Positions 33,601 to 47,240 are shown, numbered from the stretch's first letter. The stretch is DNA of 64,000 nt from Blepharisma stoltei (GCA_914767885.1 CAJZBQ010000021.1:558001-622000); one strand, 5' to 3'. A program made the numbers and translations. Notes: generated by a model from the sequence alone, not told the origin.

Positions 33601-36600
33601 TTCTATTTCCAAAAAGCTTGCGCCTTTCACTGAGACCTCTTTTGTGGTCGGCTTTTTGGAATAAGGATGTCCGGACTCTCTACTTCTCTCCAAAGAGACT
33701 TTGTTAGTGGCTCTGAACTGCTCAAACAATATAGGATACATATTTTCATCTCTGTTGCAGAATCCTTTCATTATTGCAAACGCGTCGCAAATCTCATGGA
33801 ACCATCTTTCATCAAGATTAATGTGGTACTTCGCCTTCAGCTCAGTGATCAAACTAACCAGTTTCTGCAAGAGTTCAGAACTTCCTTTATTGCTTTTCTC
33901 GAAATGGTACAGAGATCGAGTCTCCTCAGTTATCAAATCAACAACTCTTTGCAAGGCGGGGAACGACTCAGACTGCTTTTTAAGCAGGCCTTGAAGAATC
34001 CTCACCCCTCGTTCTTGCTTATTAGGATCTTTGATGGAGTGGATAAAGATTGTGAGAGGGTTGATAAGCTCTTTTTGTAAAAATCTATGACATTCAAAAG
34101 GAACTGCTTTTTGGCCCAAAATCAATTTTTCTAGAATCCATAGAGCATGCTCGATACTCATGCGTTTCAGCAGAGGATCATTGGAATTTGAATTTGCTGG
34201 CTCAACTGGGATGACTCGGAATTTATAGCCCCATTCCACACAGGAGGAGTCTGAGTAGAAGTACAAGAAAATAGTGTCGCCTTCTACTTCAAAGTCGGGG
34301 AAACTTCTGCCAGAGTACTCACAAATCTGCCCAACATGATTTGGCTGTCTAAAGAATCTCAGAATATCGCAGCCAGATTCTGTATGACACTGCTGATCAA
34401 ACTCTATTCTTAGTCCTGCAGCTCCAGGGATCGTAATAGTTTGGTCGTGCCTCATGTTATTTTCATAAGGATGCCCTGACTCGATAAGAAGTTCGCTCAA
34501 TTTCCCAGTCGGTGCTGAACATGTGGATGCTAGAATCAGCTGCAAAATGCACTCGTGAAGTAAAATTCTTGCCATACTAACAGCATACGGGCCTTGTAAT
34601 ACTTTTAAGATTGTAGATTCCAAAATAGAAATATTATCTTTCAATAAGTTATAAAGCAGTGCGAAATTTTCAGGATTTTTGCATACTAAGTAAGGCAAGG
34701 TTGAAGGCAAAACTTGAATTATTTGTAAGAAAAATGTCTTCATTGCTAAATTTCTTCCAACTTCATCAAGATGCTTTACATGTGCAAGCAGCTCAATCAC
34801 AGAATATTGGTTATAGTTTGCAAGCTCTTCTTCGATCTTCTTCATTTTTTCTGCGTTTGCTTCAGGAGAAACATTTTCAAGGACATCTACAAGTCCATGC
34901 TCAGAGAGGTTGACTTTTGAGTATATAAGAGGAGTTACAGGATACCCTAATAAAGCTGATGTCTTGCAATAGGCAATGAACACAAAGAACTCGCAAGAAT
35001 CCTGGGCGATGTTCACGGCTTTGTTTTCGTAGTGAACCACTTCAAACCCTGGCGGCACTGCAACTTGGTTAGGGTTTTTTGAAGCGAGCATCATAATTCT
35101 GGTCAATGGCTGCCTCGTTCCTAATTTCGCTCTTGCTAATTTTGTGGCCCAAACTCTGTTTTCAATATCTCCTTCCTGGTTTTTTGTGAGATTCCCTATT
35201 TCTGTATCTTCTTTATGGCTTTCTGGAGTTCCTCCAATAGAAATAGAGGTGATCATATTCCCAGGTGGTGCAGATCCATAGTGCTGCTTATAGCATAAGA
35301 TTTTCCTATTTTCAAGCTGAACTGTGTCTGTGATGTCTTGCCCATCCATATATACACTAACCCTCAGGTATCCTTCTTCTATATCTTCTACAGAGTCTAC
35401 CATTGCGATTTCTACTATTGGTGGGTCTATATTAGTTTCTAGCTGGTCTTGCCACATAAATGATGCGTTTTGATCTAACAGCACTTCTAATGCTTTGTCA
35501 AAGCTAACATATCGGCTCGCGAGTTCTTCACATAGCTCTGAAGGTGCACCAGTTGTGCGCAGTCTTAAAGCTGTCTGGTTTTGCTCTTTAGGCTTCAAGT
35601 CTACAAACCTTTTTGCGTTTTTTTCCTCTGCAGGCTTCTGCGAATCTTTTGTTTTTTCTTCTTCCCAATAGTTAAGAGTGCCCATGAAGTGGCCTTGACA
35701 GATAGCAAAACCTTTAAGGACTACAGACTCTCCTAAAACTAAAAATATTCCGAAGTCACCAATAGCAAGGCCATCATACACTGTGAGTTCAGAGCAGGTG
35801 TGCTTGAACTCTTCTGTCTCATTTTGAATTGTAATGGTTCCATTGAAATTGGCAAAAATCCTGAAGGAATAGTTAGAGCTTTTAGAAATTGTTGCAACAA
35901 TTTCAGTTCCTATCATAACTAAAGCAACCTCTTGAGAGGAGTCTACAGAAATTTGAAGATTTCCGATGCTCAGCCCAATTATTCCTGAAATATTTTCTGT
36001 CTTGTACCCAATGGTCGCTAGGAAGGTGATTTCTGGGCAAAACTCATTCAAGTGTCGAAAAACGTTGGCTTCGAAGTGTTTTTTAATCGCTTTTTGCTCG
36101 TCTAAAGGAATTCTGCATGTGATTGACATATGCCCACTTGCTGACTCATCAAAATGTGCAATCCCTGAGTGATCAGTGATCTGGCAAGTGATGCTTTCCT
36201 CTTTCCTCAGTTTATAAATATAGCTGACCCCCTGTACCTGAACTGGCTCCACTTGTTTATGCTCTTCTTGCTCTTTCTTTTCCGTGATCCAAGCTGCGAT
36301 TTCTTCTACATCTTTGAGTTTGGCATTCATAGCCGCTTGGATAGCTCTGAAATTGAACCCCATTGACTTCAGGCTGACCACAATGATCTGCTGTTCTTCA
36401 TTCATGGCTGCGATGATTTTCATTTCTTCCTCTTCTGACATGTATTTGAACTCTTCCTCTTCTTTTTCTTCGCTGATTTCTATTTCTACAGTGTCGTTCT
36501 TCTTAAGGTTTTCTATTTTTCCTTGCTTCAATTTGGAATATAAGAGCATCCTGATGGTTCTGTATCTTAGGCTGTTTTCTATAACATCACCATCTTCGTT

Positions 36601-37062
36601 GCTGATGACGCGGCTAAAGACGGACTCTACCATTTGATTAGCTTCTTCTTCAGTGTATTGGACCTTGTGGGAGGTTAAGGAAGAAAGTGTTTGATATATC
36701 AAGCACTCGAGCTGGCGCCAGATGGCTCTGATTGAGTGGAGTTTTTCGACATCATCGACAATAGGGACTTTGTCTTTTTCTTTTATGAAAACAATCAATT
36801 TGTTAAGCATTTTGAAGAGATTTTGGGATTCAGCTGAGGTCATTGATGAAAATAGGTTTGGTCTGATTAAAGAAATCATTTGGTCGAGATGGTTCATGCT
36901 TTCATCATGGATGGCGTCATCTTCTTCAGAGTATATCTGCATAACTCGTGTTTTTTTGTTCAGACTGATTATATGTCCTTGAGGCAAAGATCCTCCTTTT
37001 AAGGTGACATAGCTCCATTCTTGCAAGTGTTTGTCTAAAGGCGAATAATTTGATGAGCACAT
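30685..37062 (-). CDS. Giant HECT E3 ubiquitin ligase with UBA and SPRY domains (HERC-like)
   Basis: 2,125 residues with no intron or IES. A UBA-like motif (LKSMGFNFRAIQAAMN) lies near 230-270. A CUB-like segment near 980 ends FYSDSSCVEWGYKFRV, and the phrase EWGYKF recurs later. Two SPRY-type regions follow (RTNSSGWGCAVWSE.. near 1260; QAGRHYIEILVNK near 1430). The C-terminal 350 residues are the HECT domain: VVFRGEGSTDAGGPYNE, then catalytic Cys about residue 2080 in AHTCFFQLDLPPYSS. One TGA (31096-31098) encodes Trp inside the HECT C-lobe (LNLFSWKQVENMVCG), which separates two ORFs under the standard code. I chose ATG 37062 because the longer reading upstream comes from MITE termini. Convergent with the RING-CH gene. 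Confidence 0.93.
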
Positions 37063-37076
37063 TGTTAAAAAGCTTA

Positions 37077-37408
37077 CTCCCCCCCCTCCGTGAGTGAACA
37101 AAAAAATTTTGTTCACTCACGGAGGGGGGTTAATTTTTTTTTTTTTAAAAAAATCCTAATTCGCAAAAATTGGAACGCAAATATTCATTTAATTTATAAA
37201 AATTTATGTTTTAAATAGCAATTCGTTTAAAATTGAACAGAATTAGCTCTAGATTTCATTATTTTAATTATCATTTATATATCAAAAATTTTTTCCATAA
37301 AAAATTTTTGTGTATTAAAAAAATTTTTGTTCACTCACGGAGGGTGGGTTTTTGGGCAAAAAATAGCGATTTTTAAAATGGTTTTGTTCACTCACGGAGG
37401 GGGGGGAG
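37077..37408. mobile_element. MITE-A just upstream of the HECT gene
   Basis: TTA at 37074-37076 and 37409-37411, 14 bp before the presumed HECT start codon. Left: inverted pair; right: two direct termini. It lies in the 5' leader or promoter, unless an N-terminal extension exists. Confidence 0.92.
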
Positions 37409-37527
37409 TTAAAGAGCCTAGGCCTAAATCATATGAAAAAACATATTCTTTTATGAATAGAGCTTTATGCTGTCATGCCAATAATTAAAAAACTAAACTG
37501 TAATCTTCAAATTTTAAAAACATTTAT

Positions 37528-40500
37528 TTAATTCAGCACAGCATAGTTATTTTGCTCCAAGTTTGTGAGCATGTTTTCAATAGAAGTCAAAATTGCAGTG
37601 AGCACTTCTTGCTTCCATTTATTTCTCATGCACACTGCTTTCAAGAACTCTGATGCTTCATTACTCCAAATGCCTAGCTTGCTAAGGTTGGGTATAAACT
37701 CTTTGTCAGACTTAATATGATAAGAATTCCTCATTCCCACAAATGCTAGAAAAGTACTCAGCCAGTCATCCCTGATTTCTGGACTCAGATACTTGTCCAT
37801 GAATTCTTTAGGAATCGACTGCCAAATCTGAGAAAACAATTGCGGAGTCAGCTGGGAAGGAACAATGCTCCTAATAATCCTGAACGCGATGACAATAATA
37901 GTTTCTGAGGCCCCAAAGAGCATATGACGCAAAATTCCTTCAATGTACTCTGGCTTAGCTAGCACCTTTGTCATTCCATCTGAGCAGCAAGTCTGGTATA
38001 GGACCCATAGCAAAGAAGCAATATAGTCATTTAAGCTTGAGTCAACTTTTTGAGGGTTCAGCATTTCTTCCACTGAAGCTGGCAGGTCATCGGTATTTGG
38101 CAATGCTTGATGGAGCTCAGAATAATAGTCTCCGAATTTATTTGGGTAGTTATAAATGGCATTAAGCATTAAAAAGAAGTCAAGGTCTTTGGAAGGATTT
38201 ATGAATTCTGAAGGAGTATTCGGAAGGATTTTATCAGGATGAACAATTCCTGGCTTTTCAGGATCTGAAGAATTCTCGAACAGCTCAAGATAGTTAAGTA
38301 TTGAATTCTGTGAAATCGGGTTGATTTCACGCTTCAAATGAGCAATCAAGTTCGGTACCTCAAAGCTAACTTCTTCCATGGCCGTATAGAAATCCCTGGG
38401 AATCGTATTCATTAGTTTATGCTTGTAGATTTCGTCATATTCATCATCGCCGTATTCCTGGGCAACTTCATAGTTTTCTTTGATAATAAAATTTAGATAG
38501 CAAAAGAAGTCAATCTGTCCAAGACTATTTTTTAGTCTCTGCTCTTCTCTTAATTCCTCAGCGATATCTGCAGTTTTCAACTCTTCTATAGTCAAAATTC
38601 CTTTCATTGCTGGGTCAATTTTCAAGAACCAGTTCTCTACAAATGCAATAGGGGATTCTACACCAGCAAGCTCAGAAATATCTGAAGGATACAGATGCTT
38701 GAAGGTTTCTCTGAACTGGGTGACCCATTCTATCATGGGATTTCTGTGAGGCTTTGCTTTAGAAACTTCTCCTTGCATTCAGAGTTCTCCTGAACTGACT
38801 CTTTTCAATCTCAGTTTCGCGACATCCCGTGGTGCCATGTCAACTCTTTCTTTTGTCCTTATCCATGAGGCCTCACCAAGTAGTAGTTCAGCAAACATTG
38901 TCTGCAACTTGAATTTTTTGACCTCAGATAAGGTTTCTTGCATATACTTGTGTTCAGGCTTTCCAGCACATGTATAAACGAGATGCTTAAACAGAATCCA
39001 TGCTGCTTGTCTTAAAAATTGTTTTCGTTCGTTTCTTTTAGCAGTCTCTGTAGCATCTTGCTCTTTGACTAAAAATCTGCTATATGGGATAAAGATTGGC
39101 CTCAGCACAATAGGGTTGTCTTCAATGACTTCAAGCTTTGATAAAATGCTGATATTTTCTTTCGGGTCTGATCTTTTCACAAACAGGAATAAATTTTCAC
39201 CTTGCTCATTGATATTGCCTTCAATTAACTCAAAGCCTTCTTCTTCACACATTGTCCCAATAAAAATCTGCACAATTGGCTTTTTATTTGCTTCTCCTCT
39301 TATTACTTCTAAACACAATTTTTGAGTGACTTCTGACTCTTGTCCGAACTCTCCTTCCAGCCTATTCACGGTGCTTAATGAAAAACACTCACTCCCCCCC
39401 CCCCCTCCGTGAGCGAACAAAACCATTAGAAAAATCGCCATTTTTTGACCAAAAAACCCACCCTCCGTGAGTGAACAAAAATTTTTTTAATAGAAAAAAT
39501 TTTAATGGAAAAAAATTTTGATATATAAGTGATAATTAGTATAATGAAATCTAGAGCTAATTCTGTTTAATTTTAAACAAATTGCGTTTTAAAACATAAA
39601 TTTTGCAAATTAAATTAATATTTGCTTCCCAATTTTTGCAAATTAGGATTTTTTTAAATTTCGAAAAAAAATATTTTTTATAAAATTTATATATAAAATT
39701 TTTTTTTTTTAAAAAAAAAAATTAACCCCCCTCCGTGAGCGAACAAAATTTTTTTGTTCGCTCACGGAGGGGGGGGGGGAGTCAGCGTTTTCAGGCTGGT
39801 TTTCTTGAAATTCCTCTTCATTGTGAACTTTAAGACTTGTAATGCAGTTTGCAGGATCAAATTTATAAGAGACATATTCATTGATTTTTTGACCCTTAGA
39901 CCACGTCAGCAGGAAAGATAAGCTTTCATGAAGCTTCAGGTCGAGCAGTTTGTAGGAGTCAATATCTTCAAATGGGAAACTTAAAGCTTCAAAAGTCTTT
40001 AGATACATATGAGAAGCCTCTTGACCTGTACAATCCAGCTCTTTTACTTCTGATATCCTTAAATGATTTAATAACAGCTGATACATCAAGAAAAACGATC
40101 TTTGCACACATTTTTGCAGCTGACTATCTACGCCTTCGAGATCTTTCAAATAATGCTTTTTTTTGCTTGAGCCATTAACTCTAAAAGCTTCAGAAAACAT
40201 CCTAACGATTTGCCCTTTTAGTGCTTTGTGGCTCCTAGATGAAATCTTGAACATATGCATAAGATAATTAATCCCAATAGTTCTTGCCATTGCTTGATTT
40301 CTTTTTTTATCAACCTCACTAAAGTACTTCGTAAGTTCAGTCTTATTTTCTAGGAACTCAAAAATCAAGGCATTTACTTTGTTGAACTCTTTCTTTTCAT
40401 CATCTTGGTCTGCAGAATTGGATCTTCCAGGCCCTACTATTTTTAGAAGATTCCTAAGTCTATTGACAGATTCCGCGGCTTGCTTTACTGATTTCCATTT

Positions 40501-43500
40501 ATTTCCTTCTCTAAACTTGGCTTCTGGTCCTTTGCTTCCTGATATAATAGTGTCTGTCGTTTGCGCTCTTGCGTACGATGGAAAAGTGTTGACTGTAATT
40601 CTGTGGATTCCTAGCTCATTTAGAGCTTGCTTAAATTCACAGTGTATAAGGATGACGCATCTCTTTATAATGTCTTTTATTATTGAAGAGTAATCCACTT
40701 CTGCATTATTGTCCATTAGTTCTTGCTTTTGCTGCTGAGCCCATTTTCTGATTTGGCAAGCTTGCCTAATAAGTCCTTTTAAGGTGGAGTCGCTGACTTC
40801 TTTAGGAGACTCGATTAGGCTTCCTAGCACGTCAACAAAATCAAAGAAGCTGCTGTAAACAGCAAAAAGAGCACGCTCAGCTTGATCCATTTGAACTCCT
40901 CCTACAAGAGTATGAGGGCCGACTGCTCCAGCTTCTTTTTTCATGATGCTCCAAGCTTGATTCACTCTGTCACTACCAGCTATCCATTCTTCTAATATCA
41001 AATTTTCTGAATATTGTGCGAGACTTGCAGCACTTGCTGTATAATTTGCAATGTAGCCTGCTAGCGTGAGTGCTTGATTAGGTTCAGCTGGCTTAAAGCC
41101 TGGCAAAGAGCTTTTTCTATCATTCATGCTGCCTTTTCTGAAGCTTAAAGACCCAGAATCAGCGCCAGGAATGATTACTAAATTAACCAAATTTTCATCC
41201 AACTTTGGCTTTAATGACGGTAAAACCATTTTTTGGCACTTGTCTTGAATTCCATACTTAAACAAAGGATTTTTCAATACTTCCAGTTCTTCATCGTTTT
41301 CGTCGCCCATAATAAGCTTTTTACTAAATAGCACAATCAAGAAATTGGCAGCAACTCTTAAATGGTGAGTTCATGGGATAAAGACTTGGTCTGTTTCTGC
41401 CTCAACTTCGATATCTATTTTCCAGCCATATAGATCATTTGCTTCATTTGAGGTAAAATTGAAGAAAAGACTTGGACTGTCCACTGTAAATGGCTGGTGT
41501 GGGAAATTGTTACCATCCCATTTTCCAATTAAATTAGTTTTATTTTCATCAGTAAAAAGCTCCAAAGTATTAACTTCAGGTCTAATATTGCATTGGCTGT
41601 CAAATTTTAAGGAGTATTTTATAGCATTGGGTACTTTTATTAGCTTGGCTTCTGATGCATTTGTGCAAGGGTGGTTGCTTTCATATACTTGAGATTGAAC
41701 TGCTGTTTTTTTCTTGGCCCGGCTTGGATCTTTTACACCTATGGAGTTCATGGTATTGATAATGTTCATTAATGGCTGAATTAGCAATGATAACGACTCT
41801 GTTGTAGTCTGTGATAAGCACAGGGCCAGCAATAAATTGGTGACCAAACTTTCTAATATAGTCTTGCGACCTCTTTCTTCTGCATTAGGCTCCATCACTT
41901 TTAGTCTGTCAACAAGCTGCTGTGTAGTGTTAAACAGCTTTTGAGTATATTTAATTAATAACACCTGCCATTGGCCTTTGAAATCATCTCTTGCGGCTTT
42001 GGAAAGTAGCACTTTTTGGGCTGAATGCAAAAATTTCAAATAGTAGCTGCTATCTTGTGAAGGATTTCCTGATAAGGATAAGTGTGACTGTTCTCCACAG
42101 ATGTCCAGCAATAACTCCAATAATTTTTCTACCTTTTCGGCAGTTTCTGGGACTTCTAAAGAAAAGGCGGCTGATAGATTAACAGGGATGCTCATCTTGT
42201 CAAATACTAGTTTCTGGATGTTCAAGTGGATGTCGTGAAGTTTTTTCTTTGCTTTTGTGTCTTCTAAGCTTTTATTGATGTAGTCTAGTTTTGCTACTTG
42301 TGTAGGATAGAACACTTCAAAGCCATGAATAAGTGTTAGAGATGATTCTTTTTTGAGCGCATTAAGAGCATCGAGGTCTTCTTTGGTTTGATACTCTCCT
42401 CCAAAATTAGTGACTTCTAGCTCCAAAAAGTCTTGTAAAAGACCATACAAGATTTCTCTCAGTTCGTGAGTGATTCCAGTTTCTTCGTCTTTAAGCTGTA
42501 AAAATAAAACCGTAAACAAGTGAGATCTTATTAGGCGAAGAAGGCAAACTCCAGCCCAGGCACACAGATGGAAATCCATTTTTTTCCAAACTTGTTCTTT
42601 AAGGAGCTGAAGAATGAATTTCAGCATTGATGTGAGCATATGAAAGACTTCAGGCTTTATTTCTAAGCACAATGGCTGCTGCTTGCTCAGCTTTGCTTTG
42701 ATAGGCTCGGAAGAAGGTTTCTCATTTAACTTAAACACTTCAAAATAGGCTTCATTTAATTTATCCAGACATGCGAGCAGAAAAACTGACAATTCTTGAG
42801 CTGTTAATTTTGTAACATCAGCTTTTCCTTCAGCGATAATCCTGAATCTGCTGGACTTTAGAATGTCCCTTGGTCGAATAGGGAAAATTTGGACTTCTTC
42901 TCCTTGTTTTTCGTCCTCTTCTTCGTTGTCTTTTTTTTCTTCTTCTTTGTGTGGGACTAAGTGTGACCCGATTGCATCTTGAGCTTCATCAGGGATTTCA
43001 GGCTCATTTAAGACTGTGACAAATTGATTGGAACCTCCAAAGCATGCTAGCAAATAAACTTCATCTGGCAAAGGCCCGAAAGGCGGTTTATTTTGTTTTT
43101 TCCCGTTTAAGAAGAAAGTGATATTTTTATCCTCCATGTTAATCAAAATCCCAATTCTATCGCCTTCTCCAAATCTAAACACGTTTCCAGATCCTCTGTC
43201 ATTCATATAAGCATCTCCATCCGCCTGGAGAGTATAGCAGTGCGCTCCAGAGCTTTTGCTTGTGAAGTTATTAAACTGAGCGCCTGCAACCCCCAGAAGC
43301 AAGCAAGAGGAGTTGTTTCTATCTATTTTGTATTCGTAGTAATGTATTCCTGAGGTCAAGCTTTGCTCTGAAAGCTGGCAGCCCCAGCCACTTGAATCTG
43401 TTCTAGTCACTGATAAATTTTCATTACTGATTCCCTCTTCTTCCATCAGTGAGCAAAAATATTGCGTATTTATCAGAAGGGTTATTTTTAAAATTTTCAT

Positions 43501-44639
43501 AAATTTCAAATATAAATCATATTTATATCAAATATTCTATATAAAAAAATGTGCTATAAAAAATATTTTTTACTTGCTATATAAAAAAAGTGCTCTATAA
43601 AATATTTTTACTTGCTAATGGAGGAGACTAATTTCTCGAAAACTAAATTTTTCTGATGGTTTTAATCGCTTAAAAGAGAGCGAGGAGTAAGAGCAATATC
43701 TGGGCCTAATTTGCTAGGGTTCCAATTCATTAGTGTTTTTCTGCCGATTCCAGAACCTTCAAGATCTGATAGATTTTTAAGCAATGGCATCATCATAGAG
43801 CAAGCATTAGAAAAAGCTGGTGACTGATCAAGCTCTAAAAACTTCTGTGCCACCGCCAGTGCACTTGATAAGTCTCCTTTTGACAGCGCCATTCCAAAGA
43901 GCGGTGCAAGTGCCAATACAGAATCTGTTTCCGTCGCGCCTGCCGCACTACCTTTAAGGACGCCTTCTAAAAACATTTTGACCGTATCAAGACCTTTCAA
44001 AATCCCTCCATCATCAATATTCAGTGAAAGTGGAGTCAGCTGTATCAAAATCCCAGTTATCGAATTCATGACCAGTCCAAAAATTTCATGATTTGTCGTT
44101 CCCACAACCCTCACCAAATTAATCAAAGTTTCAACTCCAAACTGCAGGCCAATCTGTGCTGGAACTGGGAGCTCTTTTTTCTTCTTTTTTTGCTTTTCCT
44201 CTGAACTCTGTGAGGATTTCATGAGTCTTCTTCTTTCACGCTCTTCTTGTCTGATAAGACCTTCTTGCACTCGGCAAAGAGACTGGAGCTTTGTGCAGAT
44301 GTCCTTGAAATCAGGATCATCTTCTTTGGATAGAAGCGAAAAAATTTCTGATTGAAGAGCGCTGCGGAGGTCTTCGTGCTTGTCAAAAACACGGTTTTCT
44401 TGAGCGTGAACAAAGGCGAATTTCACTTCTTCTAGCTTTGTGTCGGCTGATGGAGCCTGACGGGGTTTGAGCACGGGAATTTCGTAGTTTGAGAGATCTT
44501 TAAGGGTGCTCAAGTAATTTGGCTGATATAACTCATCGACTATTAAGGCTACTTCGTCGTCTTCTCTGGAGCTTTTGGAAAGCTCGCTCTCTGTCAAACC
44601 TTTGACTCGTTCGCATAATGCTGAGCCTGTATTACCCAT
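37528..44639 (-). CDS. Giant SPRY-domain protein, relative of the neighbouring E3 ligase but without HECT; two IESs
   Basis: 2,151 residues once 43427-43689 and 39392-39784 are removed. N-terminus MGNTGSALC may be lipid-modified. Residues 1-310 are helical with a Lys-rich patch. A SPRY domain follows the first join (GPDIAL-NENLSVTRTDSSGWG..QADGDAYMNDRG). A CUB-like segment (ESNHPCTNASEAKLIKV.. LYGWKIDIEV) sits near 700. The remaining 1,450 residues are helical with no catalytic domain I recognise. The second IES carries TCA repeats and joins ENAE to CFSLSTV. TGA Trp codons bridge three ORFs (VFIPWTHH, SGELWMQG). The SPRY phrase RTxSSGWGC and the CUB-like part resemble the adjacent HECT protein, suggesting ancient tandem duplication or a shared complex. 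Confidence 0.85.
39392..39781. mobile_element. MITE-A IES with TCA duplication (no TA)
   Basis: TCA at 39389-39391 and 39782-39784 on the plus strand. Near-intact termini: direct pair on the left, inverted pair on the right. Removal joins QPENAE to CFSLSTVN in frame. Confidence 0.93.
43427..43689. mobile_element. Decayed MITE-A IES
   Basis: TA at 43425-43426 and 43688-43689. On the minus strand it starts CTCCTCGCTCTC and ends TTGCTCACTGATGG..GGG, both recognisable as decayed termini. Joining yields GPDIAL-NENLSVTR, the usual entry to a SPRY domain. Confidence 0.82.
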
Positions 44640-44974
44640 TATTATTTATAAAGCTGTGGATGCAGCAATTTTAAGAGCATGAATTATGCAATGGCCGAAT
44701 AAATCAGGAATTTAGCTTTATTTCAAGTAGTCCGACATTTTGTAGTAGATTCTACAGAAAATCAGAATGGTTAATGTCTATAATAAGAGACATTTCTCAA
44801 AAGCATTAACTTTTATAACAATAAAATTGATTTTTTCAGGCTTGCTTAAATTAATTATGAAAATGAGGAAGCTCAAGTTTTTTTTTCGGATTTTTCATTA
44901 AATAGTTAAGAATATTAGTTATTCAGAATGGATTTGCAAATTTAGTAAACCATCTTTATGATGATATCAAGTAA
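44640..44974. other. Divergent intergenic region
   Basis: 335 bp, AT-rich, between divergent genes. Nothing else recognised. Confidence 0.5.
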
Positions 44975-47240
44975 ATGGAAAAATCAACGAAAAGATTATC
45001 TCTATCAGCTATTAAAGAAGCAGACATTTTAAGCTTAAATAAGCTTGCGTTGGAGCATCTGAAAACTGAAGAATATGAAAGTTCTCTAAACTATTTAGAG
45101 CAGTCTTTATTAAATTTAAAAACTTTTAAACCAAGTCAATCCATAGACAAATTATCAGCAATTACATATAAAAATTTGGGCTTTTTTTACAAAAAAGTTG
45201 GGAAATTGCAAGAAGGAATTAATTGGTTTCTAAAAGCCCTTGAAATTGAGAAAAAAATCCCCAACCAATTCCTTAACGTAGCTGGAACTTATTTAAATAT
45301 ATGTTCAATTTTTTCACAATTAAAAATTCATGAAAAAGCTCTACAAAGCGCACTTAAAGCTATAGAAATATTGCAGAATAACTATTCAGCAGAAGTGAAT
45401 ATAGTAACAACTCTTGTAATAGCCCTCCACAACGCTGGTGTTGAGCATGAGCATCTTTTTCAATTTGGGGATGCTTTAGAGTGCTATGAATCAGGATTAA
45501 AACTCAGCAAAGAGCATCTTGGTACTAAAAATAATCTAACCCTCGCTCTCAAAAGAAGTTTGGATGAGGTATCTGGGCAAGCCATTCCTTTAAAAAATTC
45601 GAGCAAATGGAATAAAGGAACTTTTTTGAATACTTCTTTAAATTATTCTTTATTAAAAGATACGAAAAAGTGAAGTCTGACTCCAAAAGCCGAGAAAAGT
45701 TCTCTTTTGAGAAATTTCAGCCAAGATAAAAGCAACAAAAGGTATGTGATTGAGAGGAAAAGTAAAGAGTCCCAAGGAAAAATATTGAAAAAGGTGAATA
45801 CTGATATTAGAAATAGAACTTTTTCTGCAAGATGTCCAAAAAATAGTATAAAGCCCGATGTGTATTGAAATAAAAACAGACTTTTAAATAGCACGATAGA
45901 TTCAAAAAAATCTGTAAGTGCAAAGTCAAGTATTTCATCATATTCTCCATCACTAAAAATGGCAAAATTAAGAACTTATATCTTAGAAACTCCAAAAGTG
46001 TCAATTTTTGATTTTCCAGAAGAAAAACCCAGAGAAAAGCTAAAGCAGCATGAAGTTAGATCGAATAAAATTGATTTAATAAATTACAAAGAGCAAGAAA
46101 GAACTGCAGTAATCATGATTCAAGCATGATGAAGAGGAGTTTTGACTCGGCTAAAGTTCAAAGAAAAATTGTTGATGCATAAGCTTAAAAATGCTGCTGC
46201 ACTAGAAGCAAAGGCTCAATTTGAATTATCCCAAATTAAAATCAAAATGAATGATTTGAAAAGAAATTATGATATGCGAGAAAAGAATACGCATAATGAT
46301 ATAGAAACTGAAAAGAAAATACTAGAGCCTGATTATAGTAAAAAAATCGTAAAGATAGCTCCTCAAGAAGTTAAATTCAAAAGCATTGAAAAGAAAAAAA
46401 TATTTGAGTCTGATATTAGCAAAGATATTGAGAAGGAAAAACCTAGAGAACGAGTTAGCAAAGAAATTGAAAAGAAAATCATTGAATCAGATTGCGAGGC
46501 TACAGAAAAGAAATTACTTCATCAATTAAAAAATAATAGAGTCGATGAAAAGAAAAAGCCTGACTCCCCCCCCATACCGTGAGTGAACAAAACCATTAGA
46601 AAAAATCGCTATTTTTTGCCCAAAAACCCACCCTCAGTGAGTGAACAAAAAATTTTTTTAATAGATAAAATTTTTATTGAAAAAAATTTAGATATATAAA
46701 TGCTAATTAGTATAATGAAATCTAGAGCTAATTCTGTTTAATTTTAAACAAATTGCTTTTTAAAACATAAATTTTATAAATTAAATTAATATTTGCTTTC
46801 CAATTTTCGAATTAGGATTTTTTTTAAATTTCGAAAAAAAAAAAATTTTTTTATAAAATTTATATATAAATTTTTTTAAAAACAAAAATTAACCACCCTC
46901 CGTGAGTGAACAAAATTTTTTTGTTCACTCACGGAGGGGGGGGAGTGAGGGAAAATGTATTGTAGAAGCTGAAAAGAAAATCGAGGACGATAGTCATGGC
47001 AGAAAGAATGAAATAATGTTTCAAAATATTTTGAAAATCCAATCTAGCTTCCGTTCATTTCTTTGTAAGCAAAAATGCAAAAAAATGATTATCTCTATTA
47101 AAAAAATTCAAGCATCTGTGCGCATGTTCTTGATTCGAAGATTATATAGAAAAATTTTATCAGCAATTATATTTATCCAATTATTTGTAAGAGCAAAAAA
47201 TCAGAAAATAAATAAAACTTATAAGCGTTTAAATAATTAA
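44975..47240 (+). CDS. TPR protein with C-terminal IQ motifs, interrupted by a MITE-A
   Basis: 626 residues after removing 46564-46948. Tetratricopeptide repeats occupy about residues 20-200 (LALEHLKTEEYESSLNYLEQ, LGFFYKKVGKLQEGINWFLK, ALHNAGVEHEHLFQFGDALE). A basic linker follows, then IQ calmodulin-binding motifs (MIQAWWRGVLTRL near 385; ILKIQSSFRSFLCKQK and IKKIQASVRMFLIRRLY near the end) around a Lys/Glu repeat region. TGA gives Trp in the IQ core (QAWWRGV). The join reads KKKPE-GKCIVEAE. Many ciliate basal-body and axonemal proteins have this layout; the role is inferred only. Confidence 0.88.
46564..46945. mobile_element. MITE-A IES with TGA duplication (no TA)
   Basis: TGA at 46561-46563 and 46946-46948. 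Direct pair of termini left, inverted pair right. Excision keeping one TGA-derived triplet restores KKPEGKCIVEAE. Confidence 0.92.

Noticed and set aside
37063-37116. N-terminal extension of the HECT ligase (MNKIFLFTHGGGG..)
   Set aside because: It is a translation of the MITE-A terminus. Similar MSEQNF..HSRRGG starts occur at every copy on either strand.
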